Source of the DNA: Girardinichthys multiradiatus
Taxonomy: Eukaryota > Chordata > Actinopteri > Cyprinodontiformes > Goodeidae
Length of the DNA stretch: 64,000 nucleotides
NCBI RefSeq assembly: GCF_021462225.1
Contig: NC_061804.1
Coordinates: 14,054,740 to 14,118,739, forward strand
Reading direction: 5' to 3'
The position numbers and the translations under genes were made by a program. Of this stretch, positions 54,993 to 64,000 are shown one piece after another (within the stretch, counting starts at the first letter, position 1; the number at the start of each line of letters is the position of its first letter). Below the pieces are notes generated by a model. It did no database searches, had not been told where the DNA came from, and saw only the letters and a program-made list of their open reading frames with translations.

Positions 54993-55185
54993 AGTGTTTC
55001 CCAACCCTGCTCCTCAAGCACCCCTGCCCTACATGTTTTAGATGTGGCTCTGTTACAGCACACCAGATTTAAATGATTGCATGACCTCCTCAGCAGCCAT
55101 CAGGGCTACAGAAACCTGAAAATCACTTTCATTTAAATCAGGTGTGAGGAGCACCTCACACCTGACACTAATCAATACTATAACC
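54993..55185. repeat. MITE-like fish repeat (hAT type), partial
   Basis: Begins CAGTGTTTCCCAACCCTGCT and carries GATTGCATGACCTCCTCAGC and AAATCAGGTGTGAGGAGC, a pattern common to a short fish element. The right terminus is missing. Confidence 0.65.
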
Positions 55186-57830
55186 AGAGTGCTTTAGAAT
55201 GCATATACTGGATATTTTTCATTTTTGTGAAAGTACATTTGATGTTCAGGGTTAAAGGCAAGTAACATTCTTTATACAACATGTATTTTATTCAACATAG
55301 CTTTTAATAGTAAACAACTTTGCAAATGTTTTGTTTAAAATAAAGAGAGAGTTTAAAAAAAAGAACAGTTATCAATCCAAAAAATAATCTAAATCTAACT
55401 TGGAAAAAAGAATGCAACAACTTCAATACCTGATTTTGGAAGATTTGTACTTAAATTATCATTGCTTAGTTTAAAAAGGTTCTTTGTCCTTATGATTTAC
55501 CATTAAAAGACATTTTCATTTATTTAGTTTGGTGAACTTTGATAGAACTTTGAATACTTTTCACATTTATCTTTCAAGTACTTTTATGAACTATTAACAG
55601 AATTGTCATCTTGTCTTAGAGTTGCATTTGGGTGGTTGCTTGGGAGACAGAGCAGGAACTTGTGTGCGTAGGAAGAGTACTGTTTGCACCCCAGACAATC
55701 TTCGTGTCCTCGAATGCCAGATGTGGACGTGTGTGCTGTATCAGTATCTGGACAGAACCAGTTTTGTTCAGTAGGACTTGTATTTGTGAAACTGTGTGTA
55801 GCCACACCCACGATGCTGTAACATGAGTGTTTTTTTTCCCTTTCTTTAATAAAAGGCTGTAACACAGGGCAGATCCTCTGAAAGAATGGTCTGTCTCTCC
55901 CTGGCCAGCCAAAGATAACTTTGACTCGCTTGTGTTTTCACTGCATACCTTCTCTGAGTTTATCAGTGTGTCTAACTTCGACACCTGAAAACAATGAATA
56001 CGTTTATCAGTGAGACAACGGGCAGTTCCGCGCCGTTCTCATCTGTTTTGGCATTTCTGCAGGATCCATGTGCATACATTGCAAATTGTACCACCGATTG
56101 CATGAGTCACACTGAATCTGTAAATATCCCACACAAATGTTAAGTCAGTCAGCAATATCTATATTATGTCATGGTAATATTTATTGTAAGTTTTCTTTCT
56201 GGTCATTTGATAGGTGTGCCCACTTTCTAAAACAAATATTTTGCTTGAGGTAGGCATCAGCCTGCTAGCAACCCTGGACAGAATTAAAGGCAATTTAAAA
56301 ACTTTATTGATGGATACATGCATGTCATGTTATAAATCATCTATCGATGGTGTTTCACTTTTATGTTCTTGATTGTTGTAAATATGAATCTGAGAATATT
56401 ATTTAATATTAATATTTTAATATTTTATCAAATAATATTTTGGTCTGTTAAGGATTGTCCTGTGAATACCAGCCCCATTAAGGCGATGGTATTAGGACAA
56501 AATAGAAAGGTGTGAGACGAGCTCTGGCATTATTGAACAGCATAAACTCTGCACATATATGGAATGAATTCACACAATTTCTTAAAATACAAAAATGTAT
56601 TAACAAAAATAAGTCATCTCAAAGTCAAACATATTTCAATCAACAAACTCTTTACTATGCTAAAACAATTCAACTAAACTACCAAGCAGAATGAAAGAAT
56701 AATGGAGACTAATGGACTATGTACAATATAAACAAGTTGATTAAAGATGATTGAAAACCATGACCAAAAGAGTGATGCAACATTACCATGCAATGTTTAT
56801 GTTTGAGAACCAAGGATTATCTTGAAGAATCTGGAGGTGAAGTTAAGTTAGTCTTGGAACTAACTTAGGCAATAATCAGCATACCTTTAGACCACCCTTC
56901 ACAATGCAAGATCAGATAAAATATTATATTAATAAAATAATGTTTTAAATAATGATCTACTGAATAAAACAAACCTTCTGCATGACCATTTCACAACGGT
57001 GTCTAATTAGCTGCCTTTAGTTATTGAAATAATATTCGAAGAAAGATTATCAAAGGGGTATTTTGGAAAAGAGCCAAATCTTTCTGGAGAAATGGGGCTT
57101 AATGGTGTTTACTTAGTTATCAAATCAAGTAAATGACGTTCAGGGACGATTATTTACTAGCTTGAAAACCAACCACCCTTCTGTTTAATAGTCTTAGTGC
57201 TACCATGTGTCCTTACCGGCTAGCCGTTGAGCTAACAAAGAAGCGGAGAGCTTAGCACCAGAATCAACACATACCTTTAAAATACCAGGGTTAATAAAAG
57301 GGTTAAAATGCATAAGCGCTGACGGCGCGTTATGAGCAATGTTCTGGTTGAAACCACCCTTTAAATAAAGTTTATCTTAACTTTAAAACATACAAAGAAC
57401 ACAGAACCGGCGCGTGCTGTAGCTAGCCTACTAGCACTAAAGATAGCCAGGTTCCACAAAACAAAACTTCATAACATGAAAAGGTTTAGATCATTTCATC
57501 CTAAACCTATCTGTTAATCTGCCCAAACCTAACCTCTGACCATGGTGAGTAAACGTTGTCCAAGGGCGATGAAGTTCGAATAAACGTCCACAGTCAACAA
57601 GCGGTTGGCTTTCAGCTAACCTCTGCGTTCGCTCTGTGAACAATAGGGTTAGCTCCGGAGAGCTGGGCGACTCATTCGGTCCGTCAACCAGCTGTTCGTT
57701 ACCGTAAACACGGTGGTGCAAGCCGTGGTCCGTCCTTCCGACTCGGCTTGTAGAAACAGCTTCTCTGCCGGGGATCTCTCTCTGCGACACAGTTTTGCTT
57801 CTGCGGGACTTTGGAGAGAAAGGTAAGCAA
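55186..57830. other. Interior of fold-back element 2, no supported gene
   Basis: The segment at about 55,604-55,983 has TGTC...GACA ends, an ATAAAA box and a pyrimidine-rich U5-like part, and may be a second LTR; no target duplication was seen. The segment at 57,000-57,830 is GC-richer with short open frames and no known family. The rest is AT-rich spacer. Confidence 0.35.
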
Positions 57831-57835
57831 CTCTT

Positions 57836-58562
57836 TGTTATGATTCTGGCCCGTCTGCCTGCTCTGTCTTCATGTAATTGGCTAATCTGCTTCACCTGTC
57901 TGCTGCTGCACGTGAGTGCAATCAATCATGCCATGCACCTGTTTTTCTGCAGTTATATTCAGCCCTCAGACAGGCAGACAGTGCCAGATTTTCGAAAACC
58001 TACCAGTTAGTAGATGTCCAGCATTCCTTCCTGCCTGACCACGTTTTTGACCACTTTTTGCATCTTGGATTTCCCTGCCTTGCCTGACCCTCATTGGATG
58101 TCTCTCGCCTCTGGATTACGACCTTGTTTCTGCCTCTCAACCAAAGCCTCCTGCCTCACCCCTGGATTTGTCTGCCTGAGTCTGCCTCCCTGGTTTCACC
58201 CAGTTACTGCCTCCCCTTGAATACTGAGCCTTGGATCTTTTCCCCTGTCGGCAATCCGACTTTTGGCTGCGGCGTGTTCTGCACCGATCCTCCCGGTCTG
58301 GAGACTGCCAGGACCGCACCCCGCAAAGGAGCCTATTCTGATTCTTCCGTCCTACACGGACTCTGTTAAGGTGGGTGGCTTCTTTGGAATCATATATATT
58401 TACCTAAGCTTTTTCAAGCCACTAACCTGCCTCTCCGTTCCCAGTGATCCCGGGTTCCCGGCTGGTGGAGTCTTGAGTATTTGCGCGCTGCTCCTGAATA
58501 AATTGTTTAACTTTTATTCTGTTTCTGGCTGAAATTCTGGGTCCTCTGTCCTGAACCTTACA
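57836..58562 (+). mobile_element. Solo LTR (Gypsy-like), 727 bp
   Basis: Starts TGTTATGATTCTGG, ends CCTGAACCTTACA, and is flanked by the exact direct repeat CTCTT (57,831-57,835; 58,563-58,567). A polyadenylation signal, AATAAA, is at about 58,497. No gag or pol on either side, so it is the product of LTR-LTR recombination. Open frames in it are not genes. Confidence 0.88.
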
Positions 58563-58567
58563 CTCTT

Positions 58568-59150
58568 ACACCTTAATTTCCCCGTTCATGAATGAAAATA
58601 CCGGATACACAGACAGTATTTCATTCTACTTAACTTTGCATATGATCGATGATCGTATGGCTTTGGATCCAGTTGAATTTATGTCTTTTTGCCAGCAAAA
58701 GACATCAGCGCGCTTTGTTCCCTCCTATCCCGATGGTCATCAGTGTGGAAGAGAAAGACTTGTGGAAAGGTGGGGGCTTATATGCGGGCAGTGTCATCGT
58801 GGGAAGTCTTCTGCTACCCCCCTTCCCCCTTCCGAGTTGTGCTGGTTCGTACCGGAGTTTTGATGTTGAAATCCATGGCTGTAGGTCCCAACATGATAAA
58901 TAAACCTTTATTATATATCACCCCAAAAATACTATGGGTTCTGTAAGGCATTGTGTGATGTGTTACCTCAACCCCTTCTGTCTTTTCATGTAATGCTCCT
59001 CTCACATCACGCTGACCTCGATCATCTGTACATTTCTACAGGCAGAATTATGTCATAAGACAAACTTTTGTATGATTTACAAAGATTTAGCAGTCTATGT
59101 ATATATTAAAGCATTGTAAGATACTTAGGCCTGTTATTTCTTCAAAACTC
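58568..59150. other. Spacer after the solo LTR
   Basis: Unclassified sequence, with AATAAA near 58,897. No gene recognised. Confidence 0.35.
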
Positions 59151-60110
59151 TACAGTAAAATATGAAATATTAATTATGGTTATAGTATAGATGACCCTTT
59201 AATATAATCTGAGGAGATTGTGTTGTCATCTGTCACGATTCTGGAGAAATAAATTGCTGAAAGTGACACAAAAGTATATAACAGATAAGCATTAGTAGAT
59301 ACTTTGACCCGTTATTTCTCCAAAAATTCTACAGTAAAATTATTAAATATTTATTTTTTACATAAACATGTATAAATTATTCCCCTCAGTTTGATCTGCT
59401 AAGGTAACCAGAGCTGAACGAAGTTTATGAAACTCCACCATCCTTCCTAAACCTTGAGCTGGCGCAATAGCTGCTCAGGGAGCAGGTACCCAGGGAAACT
59501 AATCTCTATGAATGCTCAGCCAATGAGGATGCAGGTCCAGCCTGTTGACGCTGATTGGCCAACAGTCATTCAGTTGTAAAGTGGCATTATGAAATAAGTA
59601 AACCATGGGGAGAAATCCCCGCTATAAAATAAAAGCTGGCTTTTTGAAATAATAGCTGACTTTTAAAAAATGACATTTTGAAATAAATAAAAAAAGAACA
59701 GCTGGAATTACATAAAAATAGCCTCAACAATAATTTCAATTAGGTAAAACTTTTATATGAAAATTGTTTTATATTATAAAACTGATTTTTAATGGAAAAT
59801 GAAATATATTTCATAATAATGAGCTGAGAATTTCATATGAATTCAATTATTTCACAATTCAACTGCCACATTAAGTCATTATCTATTATTTATTTATGTA
59901 GATACTTATGTCCTAATGTTTCATTTATTTATTTAATTTTGAACACTTTGGCGTTCCATAATACTGCAACAAAAAAGGCAATGTCTCAATACATGTCATC
60001 GGCCTTTTAGTATCAATTACAGCTTGTCAACGATGATTTATGCAGTCCACAAGTCGAGGTATGACATCTTAATCTTCTTGAAGGGGCCATTGAGGTTCTG
60101 GGATACAGAG

Positions 60111-60296
60111 TTATGAGCCTCTAGACGCAGACTCAGCTGATCCCTTGGTTTCTATGGGATTCAGGTATTGAGAAAGTGCAGGCCACTCCATTTGAGGTAC
60201 CCCAGTCTCCAGCAGCTGTTCTCTACTGATGCGACCTCGATGAGCTGGAGCATTGTCGTCCATGAAGATGAAATTAGGCCTGTGTTGTTTATGCAC
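60111..60296 (-). pseudogene. Tc1-type transposase fragment of family 4
   Basis: Has FIFMDDNAPAHRGR (second catalytic Asp) and EWPALSQYLNPIE (Glu region), followed by frame loss. The N-terminal half was on the other side of the split or is deleted. Confidence 0.8.
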
Positions 60297-60977
60297 AGTG
60301 TCACAGTGGAGTGTGACTTTATCACAGCAGTCAACAGGTTAGACAAAGGATAACCACTACAGAGCTCCCCTCTTTTGCCTTTGGGCTAAAGTACTACCCA
60401 GATCCCATGCACACATGACTGAAAATATGATGGGAATGTGCCTTTGTTAAACACGTTAAAGTCATTCATTTTCAACTGACACAAATATTAATGAGTTGTA
60501 CTTGTATTTATCAGAAAACATGATTTTATTTAGAGGACTTAGCTTTGCTTTTGAATAAACAGAGTATGGAATGTTTAATTTCCATAAATTGTTGTAGCAG
60601 AACTGTCCAACATGCCTCGCACCGCCTTCAGATGGGTCGAGACAATTGAAGCGCACAAGAGATGGAATACATGAATACAAGTCAAAAACATTGAACAGTT
60701 GGACGTGCATTCACAAGTTTAGAGAAGGTTAAATTAAGTTCACCTGTAAAGGTTACAGTGCATTTTAGGTTCATCTTGAAATTTCCGCCAAAAGCTCAAT
60801 ATCCCAAACTTTTTGTGAGTAGTGTAAATATTTGTGTATTGTTCAATTATTAGACATCAACGCTGCAACAACTTTCTTTACCTTCAAAATTGTGGATATA
60901 TAGTACTGTAAATAATCTTAAGTGCATTTCTAATTGGTTTTCGTATGTATTCAAATAAGATTTTGTATTATGTTGTA

Positions 60978-61986
60978 CAGGGGTTGGACAATGAAACTGA
61001 AACACCTGGTTTTAGACCACAATAATTTATTAGTATGGTGTAGGGCCTCCTTTTGTGGCCAATACAGCATCAATTCGTCTTGGGAATGACAAATACAAGG
61101 GTCAGAGGGATTTTAAGCCATTCTTCTTGCAGGATAGTGGCCAGGTCACTACGTGATACTGGTGGAGGAAAACGCTTCCTGACTCGCCTATCTAGCACAA
61201 GTATTGGGCCAAGGGAATGCCATGATATGGCAGCCCAAACCATCACTGACCCACCCTCATGCTTCACTCTGGGCATTCAACAGTCTGGGTGGTACGCTTC
61301 TTTGGGGCTTCTCCACACCGTAACTCTCCCGGATGTGGGGTAAACAGTAAAGGTGGACTCATCAGAGAACAATACATGTTTCACATTGTCCACAGCCCAA
61401 GATTTGCACTCCTTGCACCATTGAAACCGACGTTTGGCATTGGTATGAGTGACCAAAGGTTTGGCTACAGCAGACGGCCGTGTATATTGACCCTGTGGAG
61501 CTCCCAACGGACAGTTCTGGAGGAGACAGGAGAGTTGAGGTGCACATTTAATTATCCCGTGATTTTATGTTTTTTGGATACAATCCGAGTTAGCACCCGA
61601 ACATCCCTTTCAGACAGCTTCCTCTTGCGTCCACAGTTAATCCTGTTGGATGTGGTTCGTCCTTCTTGGTGGTATGCTGACATTACCCTGGATACCGTGG
61701 CTCTTGATACATCACAAAGACTTGCTGTCTTGGTCACAGATGCGCCAGCAAGACGTGCACCAACAATTTGTCCTCTTTTGAACTCTGGTATGTCATACAT
61801 AATGTTGTGTGCATTTCAATATTTTGAGCAAAACTGTGCTCTTACCCTGCTAATTGAACCTTCACACTCTGCTCTTACTGGTGCAATGTGCAATCAATGA
61901 AGACTGGCTACCAGGCTGGTCCAGTTTAGCCATGAAACCTCCCACACTAAAATGACAGGTGTTTCAGTTTCATTGTCCAACCCCTG
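60978..61986 (-). mobile_element. Tc1/mariner element, family 2, copy 2 (internally deleted)
   Basis: 1,009 bp between TA at 60,976-60,977 and 61,987-61,988. Inverted ends CAGGGGTTGGACAATGA. Shorter than the 16-kb copy because part of the transposase gene is missing. Confidence 0.93.
61070..61800 (-). pseudogene. Tc1-type transposase of family 2, copy 2, deleted
   Basis: The N-terminus is at 61800-61552 (FKRGQIVGARLAGASVTKTA). The first catalytic Asp, VLFSDESTF, is at about 61,375. After the shared TGA, MPRVKHEGGSVMVWAAISW leads to LDRRVRKRFPPPVSRSD, where a deletion has joined across the segment that held the second Asp and the Glu. Confidence 0.9.
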
Positions 61987-62281
61987 TATATATTGCACTT
62001 TCCTTTTAAATTTACAGTATGGAATGTCTTATTTCCATGAATTGCGGTAGCAAGAGTGTCCAACATGCCTTCAGATGGGTTATATTAAGACATATGAATT
62101 GTACAAGATATGGAATACATTAATACAAGTCAAAATGTTATCATGACTTTATTTTATAGAAGCTTTAGATTTGACAAAATTTATACAACTTATACCAAAT
62201 CAGTGGTTATTACTGTACTTTTATTAACAGTTTTAAAATGTATTGTAGCATGAAACAAGAATTTAAAAACTTTAAGATGTA

Positions 62282-62834
62282 CAATACTGTGCAAATGTTT
62301 TAGGCAGGTGTGAAAAAATGCTCTACACAAGGAATGCTTTCAGAAATATAAATGATAATTGTTTATTTTTATCAATTTAAAAAATGCTAAGTGACCGAAC
62401 CCAAACATGCAGCCAAGGTCATTAAGAACTATCTTCAGCTTAAAGAAGAACAAGATTTACTGGAAGTGATGGTATGGCCCCCTCAGAGCCCTGATCTCAA
62501 CATCATCAAGTGTGTCTGGGATTATATGAAGAGACAGAAGGATGTGAGAAAGCCTACATCCACAGAGGATCTGTGGTTGGTTCTCCAAGATGTTTTAAAC
62601 AACCTATCAGCCGAGTTCTTTCACAAACGGTGTGCAGGTATACCTAGAAGAATTATTACTGTTTTGAAAGCAAAGGCTGGTCACACCAAATATTAATTTG
62701 ATTTAGTTTTCTCTTTTGTTCATTCACTGCATTTTGTTAGTTGATGAAAACAAATGATTTACACTTTAGTTTTTGAAAGCATTCTTTGTTCAGAGCATTT
62801 CTTCACAACTGGCCAAAACTTTTACATAGTACTG
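62282..62834 (+). mobile_element. Deleted Tc1-like element, family 3, copy 2
   Basis: 553 bp flanked by TA (62,280-62,281; 62,835-62,836), with diverged inverted ends (CAATACTGTGCAAATG, ...AGTACTG). Sister of 6,872-7,388. Confidence 0.85.
62391..62696 (+). pseudogene. C-terminal Tc1-type transposase fragment, family 3
   Basis: Reads WPPQSPDLNIIKCVWDYMKR, then AGIPRRIITVLKAKAGHTKY. The position of the catalytic Glu is Lys. The N-terminal two-thirds of the protein, with both Asp residues, are absent. Confidence 0.85.
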
Positions 62835-62836
62835 TA

Positions 62837-64000
62837 TGTGAATTGCTGTTTGTTTCCCATGCCTTTGTTTTAGCCCTATGGAGAACTGGATATTTAATCA
62901 GGGTGAATCCACCACTTGCCTATTGACCACTAATGATACTTTCAAGCACTAGATGTTTGTATATTCTTTAAAGCAATGTGGAATTTTTAGTGTACATTAG
63001 GCCATACATTAAGTCTCCAAATCCATAAAGACAGATGTAAACAATTTATGTATTGATTTATGACATGGAAAGGATGAAGGAAATCTGAGGTCTGTATGTG
63101 TTTCTTACATTTTCTAAACCGTTGTGTCTTGGTCTCATTATCAGAAGGAAGTAGATGATGAATACTTAGAGTGATAGAAAAACTGAAAGTAAAAACAATA
63201 AAATGCAGAGGGGAAATACTCTAAGAAAATAAAACAGAAACTAAAATCAAATAAAATTTAATAACTAGTTCCCAGGAACACAAATAATACAATAAAAACA
63301 GGCCTCAAAGTCCTATAGATATCACTTTAATGCATACCCTTTAAACCTTAGAAACATAAAACATAGAACTATCCTTATTGTCCCACAGTGGGGAAATGTA
63401 GGTGTATCAGCAGCAAAGTTGAATGCAAATGGAAGCATGCAGATGTACCCAAAGATAATAAAATATCTATATATATATATATATATATATAAAAGAATGA
63501 GACTGTACAGTGAGGGCACATTTACAACATAAGGAAAATACTTTAAAGTTATTAAAAATATCATACTCAGATTATGTGTGTAAATGTTTTCAATCGCTTC
63601 TATTTTCATATTTTATAGAAATTAGTTATTGCTCGTCTACTGACCAGAAATTTTGATCTCAGTTTCAGTGTACTTTTGACAAAGAAAATAAAGGATATTC
63701 AGATTCTAAATGAAATTAGTTTGGTGACCTTGAGTTTCTTCCTGTTGCTAAAAATAAACATACTGACTATTTTTATGGATTGAATAATGAAATAATATGG
63801 TAAATTTATAGCTTGTGCGCTGATTTTCTCCTTTACAGCTAACAATTAATGTAAAACATGATGTATTTCATGTGTTATTGAGCAAGATTCTACCAGTAAC
63901 ACCACATTTCAACATTTGATCTACGTAATGCTCTTTTATTTCTATTATATAAAATGTGGCAGCAATATCACATTTTATGTGTTCCCTGAGATACTAGCAT
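62837..64000. other. Intergenic DNA
   Basis: AT-rich, no gene recognised. An (AT)n run lies at about 63,465-63,491. Confidence 0.45.
63465..63491. repeat. (AT)n microsatellite
   Basis: About thirteen AT units. Confidence 0.92.

Larger units (their letters stand above)
53544..59959. mobile_element. Large fold-back element 2, with nested repeats
   Basis: The ends are inverted copies: 53,544-53,594 (ATGGAACGCCAAAGTGTTCA...) and 59,913-59,959. Inner inverted pairs: 54,150-54,410 with 59,380-59,610 (GGTACCTGCTCCCTGAGCAG), and 54,770-55,000 with 59,150-59,350. Inner phrases (GCATACAAGGTGCATTACGG; TTATTTCTCCA) are shared with the 41.8-kb fold-back. The centre holds a solo LTR. The segment at 53,640-54,160 looks like LTR-retrotransposon sequence. 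Confidence 0.75.
53362..60824 (-). mobile_element. Tc1-like element, family 4, split by a 6.4-kb insertion
   Basis: The left end (53,362: ACTACTCACAAAAATTTGGGATATT) and right end (AATATCCCAAACTTTTTGTGAGTAGTG to 60,824, then TA) are inverted copies of one family. The two halves, 53,362-53,543 and 59,960-60,824, are separated by the second fold-back element. The transposase remnant is in the right half. Confidence 0.75.

Noticed and set aside
55604..55983. Possible second LTR with TGTC/GACA ends
   Set aside because: No target duplication and no matching partner; kept only as a remark.
57491..58863. Several open frames around and in the solo LTR
   Set aside because: They lie in LTR and spacer DNA and have no family resemblance.

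Overview
The window is teleost nuclear DNA. It shows multi-exon genes with GT/AG introns, many Tc1/mariner copies of fish type, fish LINE and PIF/Harbinger remnants, and receptor genes of the fish CD2/CD48/SLAM kind. No bacterial features and no RNA genes were recognised. The species cannot be told from the sequence.

Layout. 1-8.0 kb: the first six coding exons of an OCTN-type carnitine/organic-cation transporter (slc22a4/slc22a5-like) on the minus strand. Its first intron holds a LINE split by a Tc1 element plus a second, deleted Tc1. 8.7-17.5 kb: repeat-rich intergenic DNA (a 45-bp palindrome, a non-autonomous element, a transposon with diverged inverted ends enclosing a GC-rich repeat, and a dead Tc1). 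17.8-21.2 kb: receptor gene A (signal peptide, two Ig domains, membrane segment, one ITIM). 22.2-23.65 kb: a teleost interspersed repeat. About 23.8-36.8 kb: a decayed Maverick/Polinton (adintovirus-like) endogenous virus. 38.9-41.3 kb: receptor gene B, a multiply broken pseudogene. 41.8-44.1 kb: a giant fold-back element. 48.0-53.2 kb: receptor gene C, apparently intact, with a Tc1 and a Harbinger remnant in its introns. 53.4-60.8 kb: a Tc1-like element interrupted by a 6.4-kb fold-back relative that itself carries a solo LTR. 61-62.8 kb: two more dead Tc1-type copies.

The three receptors are tandem paralogues with the same exon plan: signal peptide, V-like Ig, C2-like Ig, transmembrane, ITIM tail. 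A and C read through; B lost splice sites, gained frameshifts and took a transposon into its first Ig exon. This is a birth-and-death immune receptor cluster.

The Polinton keeps a recognisable virus gene set. On plus: a 307-aa ORF, a small Cys/His ORF, a chromodomain integrase, a penton-like minor capsid protein, a basic minor virion protein and the major capsid protein. On minus: a coiled-coil-like protein, a small basic protein, a packaging ATPase and a protein-primed DNA polymerase. Integrase, penton, minor virion protein, ATPase and polymerase carry frameshifts or stops. The 307-aa left-end ORF, the major capsid ORF and the 128-aa ORF are open. No adenain-type protease was found; a one-sided truncation of the Tc1 inside the element may mark the deletion that removed it.
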